NCBI RefSeq assembly: GCF_026343295.1
Contig: NZ_JAPELY010000002.1
Span: 930,001 to 994,000 of the forward strand
Direction: 5' to 3'
Length of the DNA: 64,000 nt
Source of the DNA: Streptomyces sp. NBC_00083
Lineage (GTDB): Bacteria > Actinomycetota > Actinomycetes > Streptomycetales > Streptomycetaceae
Shown piece after piece: positions 43,779 through 52,392 of this stretch (position 1 is its first letter; each line of letters starts with the position of its first letter). A program made the position numbers and the translations under genes. The notes under the pieces were generated by a model. It did no database searches. It was not told the origin of the DNA and saw nothing but the letters and a program-made list of their open reading frames with translations.

Positions 43779-45023
43779 ATGTCCTCGTACGCCGCCGTCC
43801 TGCGGACCCCGGGCGCCGCCCGCGCCTTCGGCGCCGCCCTGCTGGGTCGGCTCTCCTACGGAACGGCCCCGCTCGCCCTCGTCCTCGCCGTCCAACGGGG
43901 CTCCGGCTCCTACGCCGTGGCCGGCACCGTCATGGCGCTCTTCGGCATCAGCAGTGTGCTGCTCTCGCCGGTCCGCGCCGCCCTCGTCGACCGGCACGGC
44001 CCACGCCGTGCCCTGCCCCCCATGGCCGTCCTGTACGGGGCGCTGCTCGTCGCGCTCGCCTGCGTCTGTCTGCTCGGCGGGGCGGGCGCCGCGCTGCTCG
44101 CCGTCCTCGGGACCGCCGCGGGCGCCTGCACCCCGCCGCTCGGGCCCACCATGCGCACCGTGTGGAGCGAGCTCGTGCCGGACCGCCGGATGCTGGAGCG
44201 CGCGTACAGCCTGGACGGAGTCTGTGAGGAACTCCTCTATGTGAGCGGCCCGTTGGTGATCGGTGTGCTCGTCCAGTACGCCGATCCCGCCGTCGGTGTG
44301 CTGCTCGGCGCGGGGCTGGTGGTCGTGGGGACGCTCGCCCTGGTCGCCTCGCCCGCGCTCCGCACGACCGGGCCCGGGACCGGGCAGGACAGCGGCGACG
44401 CGGCCCCCGTGCGGGGCCGGGCGCCCTGGCGGCCCGCCCTGGTGGCGGCCGGTGTCGGGCTCGCGCTCGGCGCCGTCGACCTGCTGGTGCTCGCGTTCGC
44501 GGACGACCGGGGCCGGGCGTCGGCCGCGCCCTGGCTGCTCGCCGCGCTCTCGGTCGGCAGCGCGGTGGGGGGCCTGGTCAACGGAGCCGTGCGGTGGCGG
44601 CGCCCGGCCAGGAGCAGGCTGGCCCTGTTCGCGGTGGGCCTCGCGGGAGCGCTCGCGCTCGCCGGGGCGGCGCCGGGACTCGCCGCGCTCGCCGGGGCCA
44701 TGGTGCTCGCCGGCCTCTTCGTCGCCCCCGCGCTCACCACGGCCTATCTGTACGCCGATGAGCTGGCTTCGCCCGGCACCCGTACCCGGGCCGGCGCATG
44801 GGTCAACACGGCGGTGAACGCCGGGAGTTCGGCCGCCTCCGCGGGCGTCGGGCTGCTCGTCGGACGGCTTCCGCTGCCCTGGTGCTTCGTGCTCGCGGGG
44901 CTGCCCGCGCTGTGCTGCGCGCTCGCCGTCAGATCTTCCCGCGGTGCCCGCGCAGATGCTCGGCGACCGGCGTCAGAGACTCCCGCAGATCGGCCAGAGC
45001 CTCGCCCGACAGCAGATCGATGA
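43779..45023 (+). CDS. MFS transporter
   Basis: 414 residues with about 12 membrane segments (for example LLVALACVCLLGGAGAALLAV and ALVAAGVGLALGAVDLLVLAF) and the inter-helix basic loop VDRHGPRRALPP typical of the major facilitator superfamily. The substrate is unknown; efflux is likely given the neighbour regulator. GAAGGA precedes the ATG. Its 3' end overlaps the convergent MarR gene by 95 bases, so the last 30 or so codons are shared with the antisense strand. Confidence 0.88.
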   Translation: MSSYAAVLRTPGAARAFGAALLGRLSYGTAPLALVLAVQRGSGSYAVAGTVMALFGISSVLLSPVRAALVDRHGPRRALPPMAVLYGALLVALACVCLLGGAGAALLAVLGTAAGACTPPLGPTMRTVWSELVPDRRMLERAYSLDGVCEELLYVSGPLVIGVLVQYADPAVGVLLGAGLVVVGTLALVASPALRTTGPGTGQDSGDAAPVRGRAPWRPALVAAGVGLALGAVDLLVLAFADDRGRASAAPWLLAALSVGSAVGGLVNGAVRWRRPARSRLALFAVGLAGALALAGAAPGLAALAGAMVLAGLFVAPALTTAYLYADELASPGTRTRAGAWVNTAVNAGSSAASAGVGLLVGRLPLPWCFVLAGLPALCCALAVRSSRGARADARRPASETPADRPEPRPTADR

Positions 45024-45405
45024 AGTGGCGCCGCACGGAGGCGACGTGGTGCGGGGCGACCTTCTCCATGGTCGCGGCGCCGCTCTCGGTGAGGACGGCG
45101 AAGAGCCCGCGCCGGTCCGACTCGCAGTTCTCGCGCCGGACCAGGCCCGCGTTCTCCATGCGGGTGATCTGGTGCGAGAGACGGCTCTTGGACTGGAGGG
45201 TGGCGGCCGCGAGGTCGCTCATCCGCATCCGGTTGTCCGCCGACTCCGAGAGGTTCACCAGGATCTCGTAGTCGTTGTTGGTCAGGCCGAACGGCTGGAG
45301 GTCCTTCTCCATCTGGTACGTCAGCATCCTGTTGACGTCCAGGTAGGTGCGCCAGGCGCACTGCTCGTCGTCGCTCAGCCAGTTCGTGGCCGTCTCGGTC
45401 TCCAT
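44929..45405 (-). CDS. MarR family transcriptional regulator
   Basis: 158 residues. The winged helix-turn-helix is visible (RMSDLAAATLQSKSRLSHQITRMENAGLV, about residues 59-87), ending with the wing RRENCESDRRGLF. It is convergent with, and overlaps, the MFS gene, which it may control. The ATG has AGGTAG upstream in an AT-rich patch (45408-45440) that looks like its promoter and operator. Confidence 0.85.
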   Translation of the reverse strand: METETATNWLSDDEQCAWRTYLDVNRMLTYQMEKDLQPFGLTNNDYEILVNLSESADNRMRMSDLAAATLQSKSRLSHQITRMENAGLVRRENCESDRRGLFAVLTESGAATMEKVAPHHVASVRRHFIDLLSGEALADLRESLTPVAEHLRGHRGKI

Positions 45406-45546
45406 ATGTGGATTCTACCTAAGAAGTTGAATTCTGAACCAATCGGGGGGATGTGACGCCCGGCACCCGACACGGGTGCACCCCTCGGGCGTGACCGCCG
45501 CCCGGAGGGGTTCAGGCGTTCGACGTCACACTCCGCAGACTACCGC

Positions 45547-46323
45547 TCACAGGCCGAAGCGACGCTGCAGGTCCCCCAGCTGGCCGGGAAGACGCGGTGC
45601 CCCGGCCGCGGCACCCTGCCCGCCCTGCCCGCCGCCGGGCACCCCGGGCTCGGCGGCCACCTGCCCGGTCGCCTGCTCCGCCATGAGCACTTCGGTCGAC
45701 TGGAGCAGTACCGTACCCGCCCCCACGAACTCGAACTGGTGCTCCTCGCCCGAGGTCCCGCCGAGCCCGGTGAGTGACCGGATTCCGCCCAGGACGCCGG
45801 TCATGTACCCGTGGTCGTAGTGGTGACACGGCGACGGGCAGTCCGCCCAGCCGACCAGCGCCTGCGGATCCACCCGGATCGGCGGCTCCATGAAGACGAC
45901 CGGCCCGTTGGAGGCCGCCACGAACTTGCCCGTGCCGATCAGCGTCAGGAACCCCGGCACGATCGACTGCTTCAGCGCGAGCGTGGGCTGGTACGCCAGG
46001 AGGTTGCCGGACCGGATGGTCAGGTTGCCCTCGTCCAGGTCGTAGCTGTTCACGTCGAAGGCGCGGTCCGCGAGCAGCATCTTGCCGCTGCCGTCCGCCA
46101 CCACCCAGTCGGCCGCGTGCAGCGGCGAGTGGAAGCTCGTGCGCAGCAGCCGGTCGAGCCGGCCGTGGCCGATGCCGTTGAACTCGATCTGCCCGTAATA
46201 GGCGATCATCTTGCCCTTCTGCAGGAACCACTGGCTCGACTTGAGCTCCACGCAGAACGTGTACTTGTTGACGTTGTCGTCGCTCGGCAGCGAGTACGGG
46301 TCGAAGATCACCGGGGCGCTCAC
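45547..46323 (-). CDS. AIM24 family protein, third of three
   Basis: 258 residues. The AIM24 (TRAP-like) beta-barrel domain runs through FLQKGKMIAYYGQIEF and DLDEGNLTIRSGNLLAYQPTL, with a Cys/His-containing patch (DCPSPCHHYDHGYM) and a Gly/Ala-rich C-terminal tail of about 40 residues absent from the other two copies. No enzyme activity is known for the family. It overlaps the middle copy by 4 bases and is last in the operon. Confidence 0.82.
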   Translation of the reverse strand: MSAPVIFDPYSLPSDDNVNKYTFCVELKSSQWFLQKGKMIAYYGQIEFNGIGHGRLDRLLRTSFHSPLHAADWVVADGSGKMLLADRAFDVNSYDLDEGNLTIRSGNLLAYQPTLALKQSIVPGFLTLIGTGKFVAASNGPVVFMEPPIRVDPQALVGWADCPSPCHHYDHGYMTGVLGGIRSLTGLGGTSGEEHQFEFVGAGTVLLQSTEVLMAEQATGQVAAEPGVPGGGQGGQGAAAGAPRLPGQLGDLQRRFGL

Positions 46324-46970
46324 AGCTTCTCCTCCGAGGCCTGCACGTACACCGCGCCCTGACCGGACAGTTCGAGCTGGAAGGCCTCGCCGGAGCCCCG
46401 GCCCACCATCTCGCGCCAGCCGAGCGCGGCCGAGAGCTTGTTGCGGACGTCGCCGTGGTGGGCGACATAGGCCTGCGGGTCGACGTGGACCGGCCGCTGC
46501 GGAGTGATCGGCAGCTCGATCACCCCGCCGTGTGCCATCACCGCGACCGCGCCATGGCCCTTGAGCGTCGTGGTGAACAGGCCCTGCCCGGTCACCTGGC
46601 CGCGCACCATGCCCATGACCCCGCCCTGCGAGCCCATGAACATCGTGCCCTGCTGGAGGGAGCCGTCGAAGGCGAGCAGCCGGTCGGCCTCCACGTACAG
46701 GGTGTCGCCCTGGAGGTTGATGACCTGGATGTGGTGGCCGCCGTGGCCGAACATCACCGTGCCACTGCCTTCGACCGTCATCAGCGGCGTCGCCTCGTTG
46801 GCGACCCGCCGCCCGATCATCGACATCAGGCCGCCCTGGCCGCCCTGGATGTTGGGTGTGAAGGACACCTCGCCCTTGTACGCGAGCATCGCGCCGCGCT
46901 GGCTGAACATCCGCTGGCCGGGGAGCACCGTCGCCTCGACCATCTTCGAGTTGATCTCGCGGAACGGCAT
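46320..46970 (-). CDS. AIM24 family protein, second of three
   Basis: 216 residues: VLPGQRMFSQRGAMLAYKGEVSF, then GGLMSMIGRRVANEATPLMTV and the late GRGSGEAFQLELSGQGAVYVQ. These pieces line up with the first copy (MVAYDGQMAF, GLRGMVTRRLTGEQMTVM and GEGSGEAFQIRFEGEGLVYVQ), proving duplication. Start and stop touch both neighbours (1- and 4-base overlaps), so all three are translated from one message. Confidence 0.85.
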   Translation of the reverse strand: MPFREINSKMVEATVLPGQRMFSQRGAMLAYKGEVSFTPNIQGGQGGLMSMIGRRVANEATPLMTVEGSGTVMFGHGGHHIQVINLQGDTLYVEADRLLAFDGSLQQGTMFMGSQGGVMGMVRGQVTGQGLFTTTLKGHGAVAVMAHGGVIELPITPQRPVHVDPQAYVAHHGDVRNKLSAALGWREMVGRGSGEAFQLELSGQGAVYVQASEEKL

Positions 46971-47602
46971 CAGACGTCCCCGCCGATCGTGTTGCGCTCG
47001 CTCGGCTGCACGTACACCAGGCCCTCGCCCTCGAACCGGATCTGGAACGCCTCGCCGGAGCCCTCGCCGATGAAGGTGCGGAAGGTCACCCCGGACTGGA
47101 AGTGCTGGCGGAGGCTGCCCTGGTGGGCGATGTAGGCGCCGGGGTCGACCAGGAGCGGGTACTGGGCGCTGACCCGCAGGATCACCGCGGGGCCGTCCGA
47201 CATGATCGCGGCCTGCCCCTGGCCCTCGATCGTCGTGGTGAACAGGCCGTTGCCCTGGCTCGCGCCGCGCAGCCCGGTGAAGGTCGTGCCGGTGCGCAGC
47301 CCCGCGTCGGTGGCGAGCAGATTGCTCGCCTCGACGAAGAGCTTGTCGCCGGTGAGGCTCACCAGGTTGATCTCACTGGCCCGGTCGGCGAAATAGCACG
47401 TGCCGTGCCCCTTCACCTCCATCACGGTCATCTGCTCGCCGGTGAGACGGCGGGTCACCATGCCGCGCAGACCCTCACCACCGCCGGACATCTTCTTGAA
47501 CGCCATCTGGCCGTCGTAGGCGACCATCGAGCCGTTCTTCGCCTTGACGGCGTCGCCGGTCATGTCGACGGCGAGCACCTTGCTGCCCTGAAGTCGGAAC
47601 AT
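46970..47602 (-). CDS. AIM24 family protein, first of three
   Basis: 210 residues, AIM24 domain throughout. ATG 47602 (MFRLQGSKVLAVDM) is preferred over an upstream in-frame ATG at 47692 that would add 30 residues and run into the palindromic control region. The stop overlaps the next ATG by one base. The 163-base divergent gap to the DUF3817 gene holds overlapping inverted repeats. Confidence 0.82.
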   Translation of the reverse strand: MFRLQGSKVLAVDMTGDAVKAKNGSMVAYDGQMAFKKMSGGGEGLRGMVTRRLTGEQMTVMEVKGHGTCYFADRASEINLVSLTGDKLFVEASNLLATDAGLRTGTTFTGLRGASQGNGLFTTTIEGQGQAAIMSDGPAVILRVSAQYPLLVDPGAYIAHQGSLRQHFQSGVTFRTFIGEGSGEAFQIRFEGEGLVYVQPSERNTIGGDV

Positions 47603-47670
47603 TGCCACGGCCCGACGGTAGCGGCCGGGGACCCGCCCCGACAGGGGCAAGGGGACGATGTCAGAATGAG

Positions 47671-47730
47671 GATCGTTTGTGCACGCGTTCACAAACGATC
47701 ACAGCCCGGTGATCGCCCTCAATTGATCAC
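47671..47730. promoter_or_regulatory. Overlapping inverted repeats between the AIM24 operon and the DUF3817 gene
   Basis: GATCGTTTGTG (47671-47681) and CACAAACGATC (47690-47700) are an exact 11-bp inverted repeat with an 8-base spacer; its core TGTG-N8-CACA resembles CRP-family sites. CGATCAC (47696-47702) and GTGATCG (47709-47715) form a second one, and GTGATC/GATCAC (47709 and 47725) a third. This suggests an operator array. Confidence 0.65.
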
Positions 47731-47765
47731 TGCCGCCCGCTCTCTCCCAGCGAAGGTGCCCTCCC

Positions 47766-48110
47766 GTGGACCTCAAGACAGCCTCCGCCCTGCATCGACT
47801 CCGACTGATCTCGCTCCCCGAGGCCATCTCGTTCCCGATCCTGCTGGTGTGCTCGGTGCTCAAGCGCACCACCTCGTTCGACGGGGTGATGGTGATGGGC
47901 ATGGTCCACGGCGTCCTCTTCACGCTGTACGTGCTGTTCTGGCTCGACGCGTGGAACCGCACCAAGTGGTCCGCGAAGACCGGCATCCTCTACTTCGTGC
48001 TCGCCGTCCTGCCCTTCGGCGGCTTCTTCGCCGAGCGCAAGCTCCGCCGCGAGCTGGACGACGCGGTCATCGCGACCCGGGCCCGCAAGGAAGGCGTGGT
48101 GAACGCATGA
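47766..48110 (+). CDS. DUF3817 family membrane protein (first copy)
   Basis: 114 residues with three membrane segments (ISFPILLVCSVL, HGVLFTLYVLFWLDAW and ILYFVLAVLPFGGFF), ending in ERKLRREL. The same pattern (HGxLYxxY, KxKW, FFxERKxxxEL) appears in the copy at 54667. Function unknown. GTG start; the stop overlaps the next ATG by 4 bases (ATGA). Confidence 0.8.
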   Translation: MDLKTASALHRLRLISLPEAISFPILLVCSVLKRTTSFDGVMVMGMVHGVLFTLYVLFWLDAWNRTKWSAKTGILYFVLAVLPFGGFFAERKLRRELDDAVIATRARKEGVVNA

Positions 48111-48403
48111 TCGTCGCCTTCTCGGTCAGCCCGCTCGGCGTCGGCGAGGACGTGGGGGAGTACGTGGCGGACGCGGTCCGCGTGGTGCGCGAGTCCGGCC
48201 TGCCCAACCACACGGACGCGATGTTCACCAGCATCGAAGGCGAGTGGGACGAGGTCATGGACGTCGTCAAGCGCGCCGTCGCCGCCGTCGAGGCCCGCTC
48301 CAACCGTGTCTCGCTCGTCCTCAAGGCGGACATCCGCCCCGGCGTCACCGACGGCCTCACCTCCAAGGTCGAGACGGTCGAGCGTCACCTCGCCGCCGAG
48401 TAA
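48107..48403 (+). CDS. MTH1187/YkoF-type thiamine-binding-like protein
   Basis: 98 residues. The sequence MIVAFSVSPLGVGEDVGEYVADAV, GLPNHTDAMFTSIEGEWDEVMDVV and VSLVLKADIRPG is the ferredoxin-like MTH1187 (DUF77) fold; relatives bind thiamine or its pieces. It is coupled to the DUF3817 gene by a 4-base overlap, so the two may act together at the membrane. No direct evidence for the ligand here. Confidence 0.82.
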   Translation: MIVAFSVSPLGVGEDVGEYVADAVRVVRESGLPNHTDAMFTSIEGEWDEVMDVVKRAVAAVEARSNRVSLVLKADIRPGVTDGLTSKVETVERHLAAE

Positions 48404-48451
48404 CCGCCCGCCGTCCGGGCCGCCGAGCGGCGGCCCTCATCCGGCACCGTC

Positions 48452-48486
48452 GAGAGCCCCCGGCCCGCCCCGGCCGGGGGCTCTCG
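48452..48486 (+). terminator. Hairpin after the MTH1187-like gene
   Basis: CGAGAGCCCC-C-GGCC pairs with GGCCGGGGCTCTCG with a single-base bulge, 48 bases past the stop. Few Ts follow. Confidence 0.65.
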
Positions 48487-48648
48487 CGCGTCCGCACGCG
48501 ACCGGGCGACGCTTCCCGCCCCCGAAACGGCCGGCCACCGTAGAACCGCTCACTCGGAGTACTCCAGTCGACACGCCGGGCTTTCTCCACTTTTGTGGGG
48601 TTATCAACCCGATGCAAAACCCCTGCTCGACGATCAGCTGGAGGGCAC

Positions 48649-50409
48649 GTGCGCCCGGAGGGCTACGCATACGACACCCACAGCCGACTGGCCGGACCGC
48701 TCACGGAGCCGGGCGCCAAGCCCTACCGGGTGCAGTACCGCAGTCTGCTCTCGCAAGAGCCGCACCGCATACGTGCCATCCTCCTGATGACCCTCGCGCC
48801 CATACTCACCGGCTTGCTGCTGGTCTACCTCATCTGGCCCACCCACTGGGTCGAACGCGAGGGCGGCGACCGCTGGCTCGTCGACCTCGACGTCACGATG
48901 CTCGTCTCGATCGGCCTGATCGAACTGTTCATGGTCGCCAACGTCGCCTCGGTCGCCCACGCCACGCTGGTCGCCCGCGACCCCATTCCCGTCACGCCCG
49001 CGAAGGGCACCCGGGTCGCCTTCCTCACCACGTACGTGCCGGGCAAGGAACCCATATCCATGGTGCGCACCACCCTGGAAGCGGCCGTCCGCCTCACCCA
49101 CACCGGGCCCCTGGACATCTGGCTCCTGGACGAGGGCGACGACGAGCAGGCCAAGGCGCTCTGCGAAGAACTCGGCGTACGCCACTTCACCCGCAAGGGC
49201 GTCCCCGAGTGGAACCGCAAGAAGGGCGCCCACAAGGCCCGCACCAAGCACGGCAACTACAACGCCTGGATCGCGATGCACGGCGGCGGCTACGACTTCT
49301 TCGCCTCCGTCGACACCGACCACGCCCCGCTCCCCAACTTCCTGGAGCGGATGATGGGCTACTTCCGCGACCCGGACGTCGCCTTCGTCGTCGGACCGCA
49401 GGTCTACGGGAACTACGACTCGCCCGTCACCAAGGCCGCCGAGTCCCAGCAGTTCCTCTTCCACGCGCTGATCCAGCGGGCCGGCAACCGCTACCGGGCG
49501 CCCATGTTCGTCGGCACCAACAACGTGGTGCGGATCGCGGCGCTGCGACAGATCGGCGGCCTGTACGACTCGATCACCGAGGACATGGCCACCGGCTTCG
49601 AACTGCACCGGCACAAGAACCCGAGGACCGGCCGGCACTGGTGCTCCGTGTACACCCCGGACGTGCTCGCCGTCGGCGAGGGCCCCGCCTCCTGGACCGA
49701 CTTCTTCACCCAGCAGATGCGCTGGTCGCGCGGCACCTACGAGACCCTGGTCAAGCAGTACTGGAAGGCGCCCTTCACCATGCCGCCCGGCCGGCTCCTC
49801 TCGTACACCCTGATGCTCGTCTACTACCCCATGACGGCCGTCAACTGGCTGCTCGGCATCGTGAGCTGTGTGCTGTTCCTGTGGTTCGGCGCGTCCGGCA
49901 CCGAGGTCACCGCCTCCGTCTGGCTGATGCTCTACAGCGACGCCGCCGCCCTCCAGATCGGCCTCTACCTGTGGAACCGGCGGCACAACGTCTCGCCCCA
50001 CGAGCCCGAGGGCTCGGGCGGCCTCGCCGGGATGGGGATGTCCGCGCTCTCCGCGCCGATCTACCTCAAGTCGCTCGGCTCGGCCGTGCTGCGCACCCGC
50101 GGCCGGTTCGTCGTCACCCCCAAGGGCGGCCGGGCCAGCCCCGACCGGCTGTGGACGTTCCGCATCCACCTGTTCTGGGCGGCCGTCCTCGCGTCCTCCC
50201 TGATCGCCTCCGTGCGCTACGGCCACACCCACGCCGCCATGCGCACCTGGGCCGTGCTCGCGCTGTGCATCGCGCTCGCGCCCGTCGCGATCTGGGCCTG
50301 GAGCACGCTGCGCGAGCGCGCCGCGGCCCGCGCGGCCCAGCCGGTTCCGCAGCACAAGCCCGGCGGCGAGGCCGAACCCGCCGTCGCCACGACGACCGGA
50401 GGGAACTGA
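48649..50409 (+). CDS. cslA: CslA, cellulose synthase-like glycosyltransferase (GT2)
   Basis: 586 residues. A membrane segment near residue 45 precedes the GT2 core: WLLDEGDDEQ, DTDH (the DxD pair, about residue 222), ITEDMATGF (TED) and QQMRWSRGTYETL (the QxxRW box), then five or six membrane helices. It makes a beta-glucan at growing hyphal tips in Streptomyces. GTG 48649 with GGAGGG close upstream is chosen; the frame is open to 48595. Four bases separate it from glxA, matching the known cslA-glxA pair. Confidence 0.88.
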   Translation: MRPEGYAYDTHSRLAGPLTEPGAKPYRVQYRSLLSQEPHRIRAILLMTLAPILTGLLLVYLIWPTHWVEREGGDRWLVDLDVTMLVSIGLIELFMVANVASVAHATLVARDPIPVTPAKGTRVAFLTTYVPGKEPISMVRTTLEAAVRLTHTGPLDIWLLDEGDDEQAKALCEELGVRHFTRKGVPEWNRKKGAHKARTKHGNYNAWIAMHGGGYDFFASVDTDHAPLPNFLERMMGYFRDPDVAFVVGPQVYGNYDSPVTKAAESQQFLFHALIQRAGNRYRAPMFVGTNNVVRIAALRQIGGLYDSITEDMATGFELHRHKNPRTGRHWCSVYTPDVLAVGEGPASWTDFFTQQMRWSRGTYETLVKQYWKAPFTMPPGRLLSYTLMLVYYPMTAVNWLLGIVSCVLFLWFGASGTEVTASVWLMLYSDAAALQIGLYLWNRRHNVSPHEPEGSGGLAGMGMSALSAPIYLKSLGSAVLRTRGRFVVTPKGGRASPDRLWTFRIHLFWAAVLASSLIASVRYGHTHAAMRTWAVLALCIALAPVAIWAWSTLRERAAARAAQPVPQHKPGGEAEPAVATTTGGN

Positions 50410-50412
50410 GTC

Positions 50413-52368
50413 ATGGCCTACCGGCCCTCGAAACGGATGAAGAAGACCCTGTTCGGCGGCGGCGCCGTCGTGGTCCTCGCGGGACTCAACGCGCCCGCCG
50501 CGCTCTCCTTCGCCACCGAGCAGTACCACGCCTACGAGATCGCCCAGCCCGAGTACATGCGGAAGTACGGCGCCTGGCACGACGTCGAGATACCCAAGGA
50601 GTACCGGACCAACGCCATCCACGCGGCGCTGCTGCACACCGGCAAGGTGCTGATCATCGCGGGCTCGGGCAACAAGCAGGACCACTTCGACGCCGGCACC
50701 TTCGACACCGTGCTGTGGAACCCGAAGGACAACACCTTCAAGAAGATCCACACCCCCGAGGACTTCTTCTGCGGCGGCCACGCCCAACTCCCCGACGGCA
50801 AGCTCCTGGTGGCCGGCGGCACCGCACGCTACGAGGTGCTCGACGGCGAGGTGAAACGGGCCGGCGGCGGCATGCGGGTCAAGAACGAGGACCCCAACAA
50901 GGCCGTCACCCTCAAGAAGGGCACCACGTTCCGCTCCCCGTCGGGCGTCGAGTACGTGTCGAAGTTCGACGTCACCGTCCCGAAGGCCAAGCGCGAGTTC
51001 GAGATCTCGTACTACGCCAGCGGGCGGATGAAGCCCTGGAAGACCAAGACCACCGCCGCCGAGGCGCGGGTCTTCGTCGAGGCGGCCGTCGAGGGCCCCC
51101 AGTCCGTCGCCACCGACCAGGCGCAGTACGAGGTCGTGGGGCTGGCCGGCAAGGACGCCGACAACGTGTACGGGCTCGCCGAGAAGATCACCCTGGACAA
51201 GCAGGACTACCAGGGGATCAGGGCGGCCTACGAGTTCGACCCGAAGGCCGAGAAGTACGTCCCCGTCGCCCCGATGAAGGAGGCCCGCTGGTACCCGACG
51301 CTCACCACGCTCAAGGACGGCCGGGTGCTCGCCGTCTCCGGGCTCGACGACGTGGGCGTCATCCTGGCCGGCAACAACGAGATCTACGACCCCAAGTCCA
51401 AGAAGTGGTCCCCGGGCCCCTTCCGCTACTTCCCGACCTACCCCTCGCTCTTCCTGACCAAGGGCGGCAAGCTCTTCTACTCGGGCGCCAACTCCGGGTA
51501 CGGGCCCGCCGACAAGGGCCGCGAACCGGGCCTGTGGGACGTCGAGAAGAACACCTTCACCAAGATCGGCGGCCTGAACGCCGCGGACCAGCTGGAGACG
51601 GCCAGCTCGCTGCTGCTGCCGCCCGCGCAGGACCAGCGGTTCATGCTGCTCGGCGGCGGCGGTGTCGGCGAGTCCAAGAAGGCCACCCCGCGCACCGCCG
51701 TGGTGGACCTGAACCAGAACAACCCCGCCTTCAAGTCGGGCCCCGAACTCCCGCAGGGCACCCGGTACCTGAACAGCGTGATCATGCCGGACGACTCCGT
51801 CTTCACCACCGGCGGCTCGTCCGACTACCGGGGCCGGGGCGGCTCCAACATCTTCAGCGCCCAGTTCTACGACCCGAAGACCAACGCGTTCCGCGAGGCG
51901 GCCGACCCCACCATCGGCCGCAACTACCACTCCGAGGCGCTGCTCCTGCCGGACGGCCGGGTCGCCACGTTCGGCTCCGACTCGCTGTTCAGCGACAAGA
52001 ACAACACCAAGCTCGGCAAGTTCGAGCAGCGCATGGAGGTCTTCACCCCGCCCTACCTCTACGGCGACAAGGGCACGCGCCCCGCACTCGGCGACGGCCC
52101 GGAGGCGGTGGCCGCGGGCGGCAGGGCCACCTTCAAGACGGCCCACCCCGAGCGCCTGGTCAAGGCCCGGCTGATGCGGCCGAGCGCGGTGACCCACACG
52201 ACCGACGTGGAGCAGCGCTCGATCGCGCTGGACCTGGCCAAGGACAAGGACTCCGTCTCGGTCACCGTCCCCGCCGACCGCGCGCTCGTCCCGCCCGGCT
52301 GGTACATGGTGTTCGTGACCGACCAGGACGGCACGCCGTCCGAGGCGAAGTGGCTCCGCGTGGACTGA
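50413..52368 (+). CDS. glxA: GlxA, galactose oxidase-like copper radical oxidase
   Basis: 651 residues. A short signal anchor (LFGGGAVVVLAGLNAPAALS) leads to a seven-bladed kelch-type domain and a C-terminal DUF1929 domain. Cys120 in FFCGGH and Tyr294 in ARWYPT fit the Cys-Tyr crosslinked radical site of GlxA; GRNYHSEALLLPDG and the final PPGWYMVFV carry metal-ligand type residues. It works with CslA in tip glycan deposition and development. The ATG has GGAGGG upstream inside the end of cslA. Confidence 0.9.
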   Translation: MAYRPSKRMKKTLFGGGAVVVLAGLNAPAALSFATEQYHAYEIAQPEYMRKYGAWHDVEIPKEYRTNAIHAALLHTGKVLIIAGSGNKQDHFDAGTFDTVLWNPKDNTFKKIHTPEDFFCGGHAQLPDGKLLVAGGTARYEVLDGEVKRAGGGMRVKNEDPNKAVTLKKGTTFRSPSGVEYVSKFDVTVPKAKREFEISYYASGRMKPWKTKTTAAEARVFVEAAVEGPQSVATDQAQYEVVGLAGKDADNVYGLAEKITLDKQDYQGIRAAYEFDPKAEKYVPVAPMKEARWYPTLTTLKDGRVLAVSGLDDVGVILAGNNEIYDPKSKKWSPGPFRYFPTYPSLFLTKGGKLFYSGANSGYGPADKGREPGLWDVEKNTFTKIGGLNAADQLETASSLLLPPAQDQRFMLLGGGGVGESKKATPRTAVVDLNQNNPAFKSGPELPQGTRYLNSVIMPDDSVFTTGGSSDYRGRGGSNIFSAQFYDPKTNAFREAADPTIGRNYHSEALLLPDGRVATFGSDSLFSDKNNTKLGKFEQRMEVFTPPYLYGDKGTRPALGDGPEAVAAGGRATFKTAHPERLVKARLMRPSAVTHTTDVEQRSIALDLAKDKDSVSVTVPADRALVPPGWYMVFVTDQDGTPSEAKWLRVD

Positions 52369-52392
52369 GCGGGCGCGGGGCCGGCGGGCGCG

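Noticed and set aside
48634..52197. Long minus-strand open frame opposite cslA and glxA
   Set aside because: It runs across two well-supported genes; composition is His/Gly/Arg/Val-rich with no domain. A codon-bias shadow.
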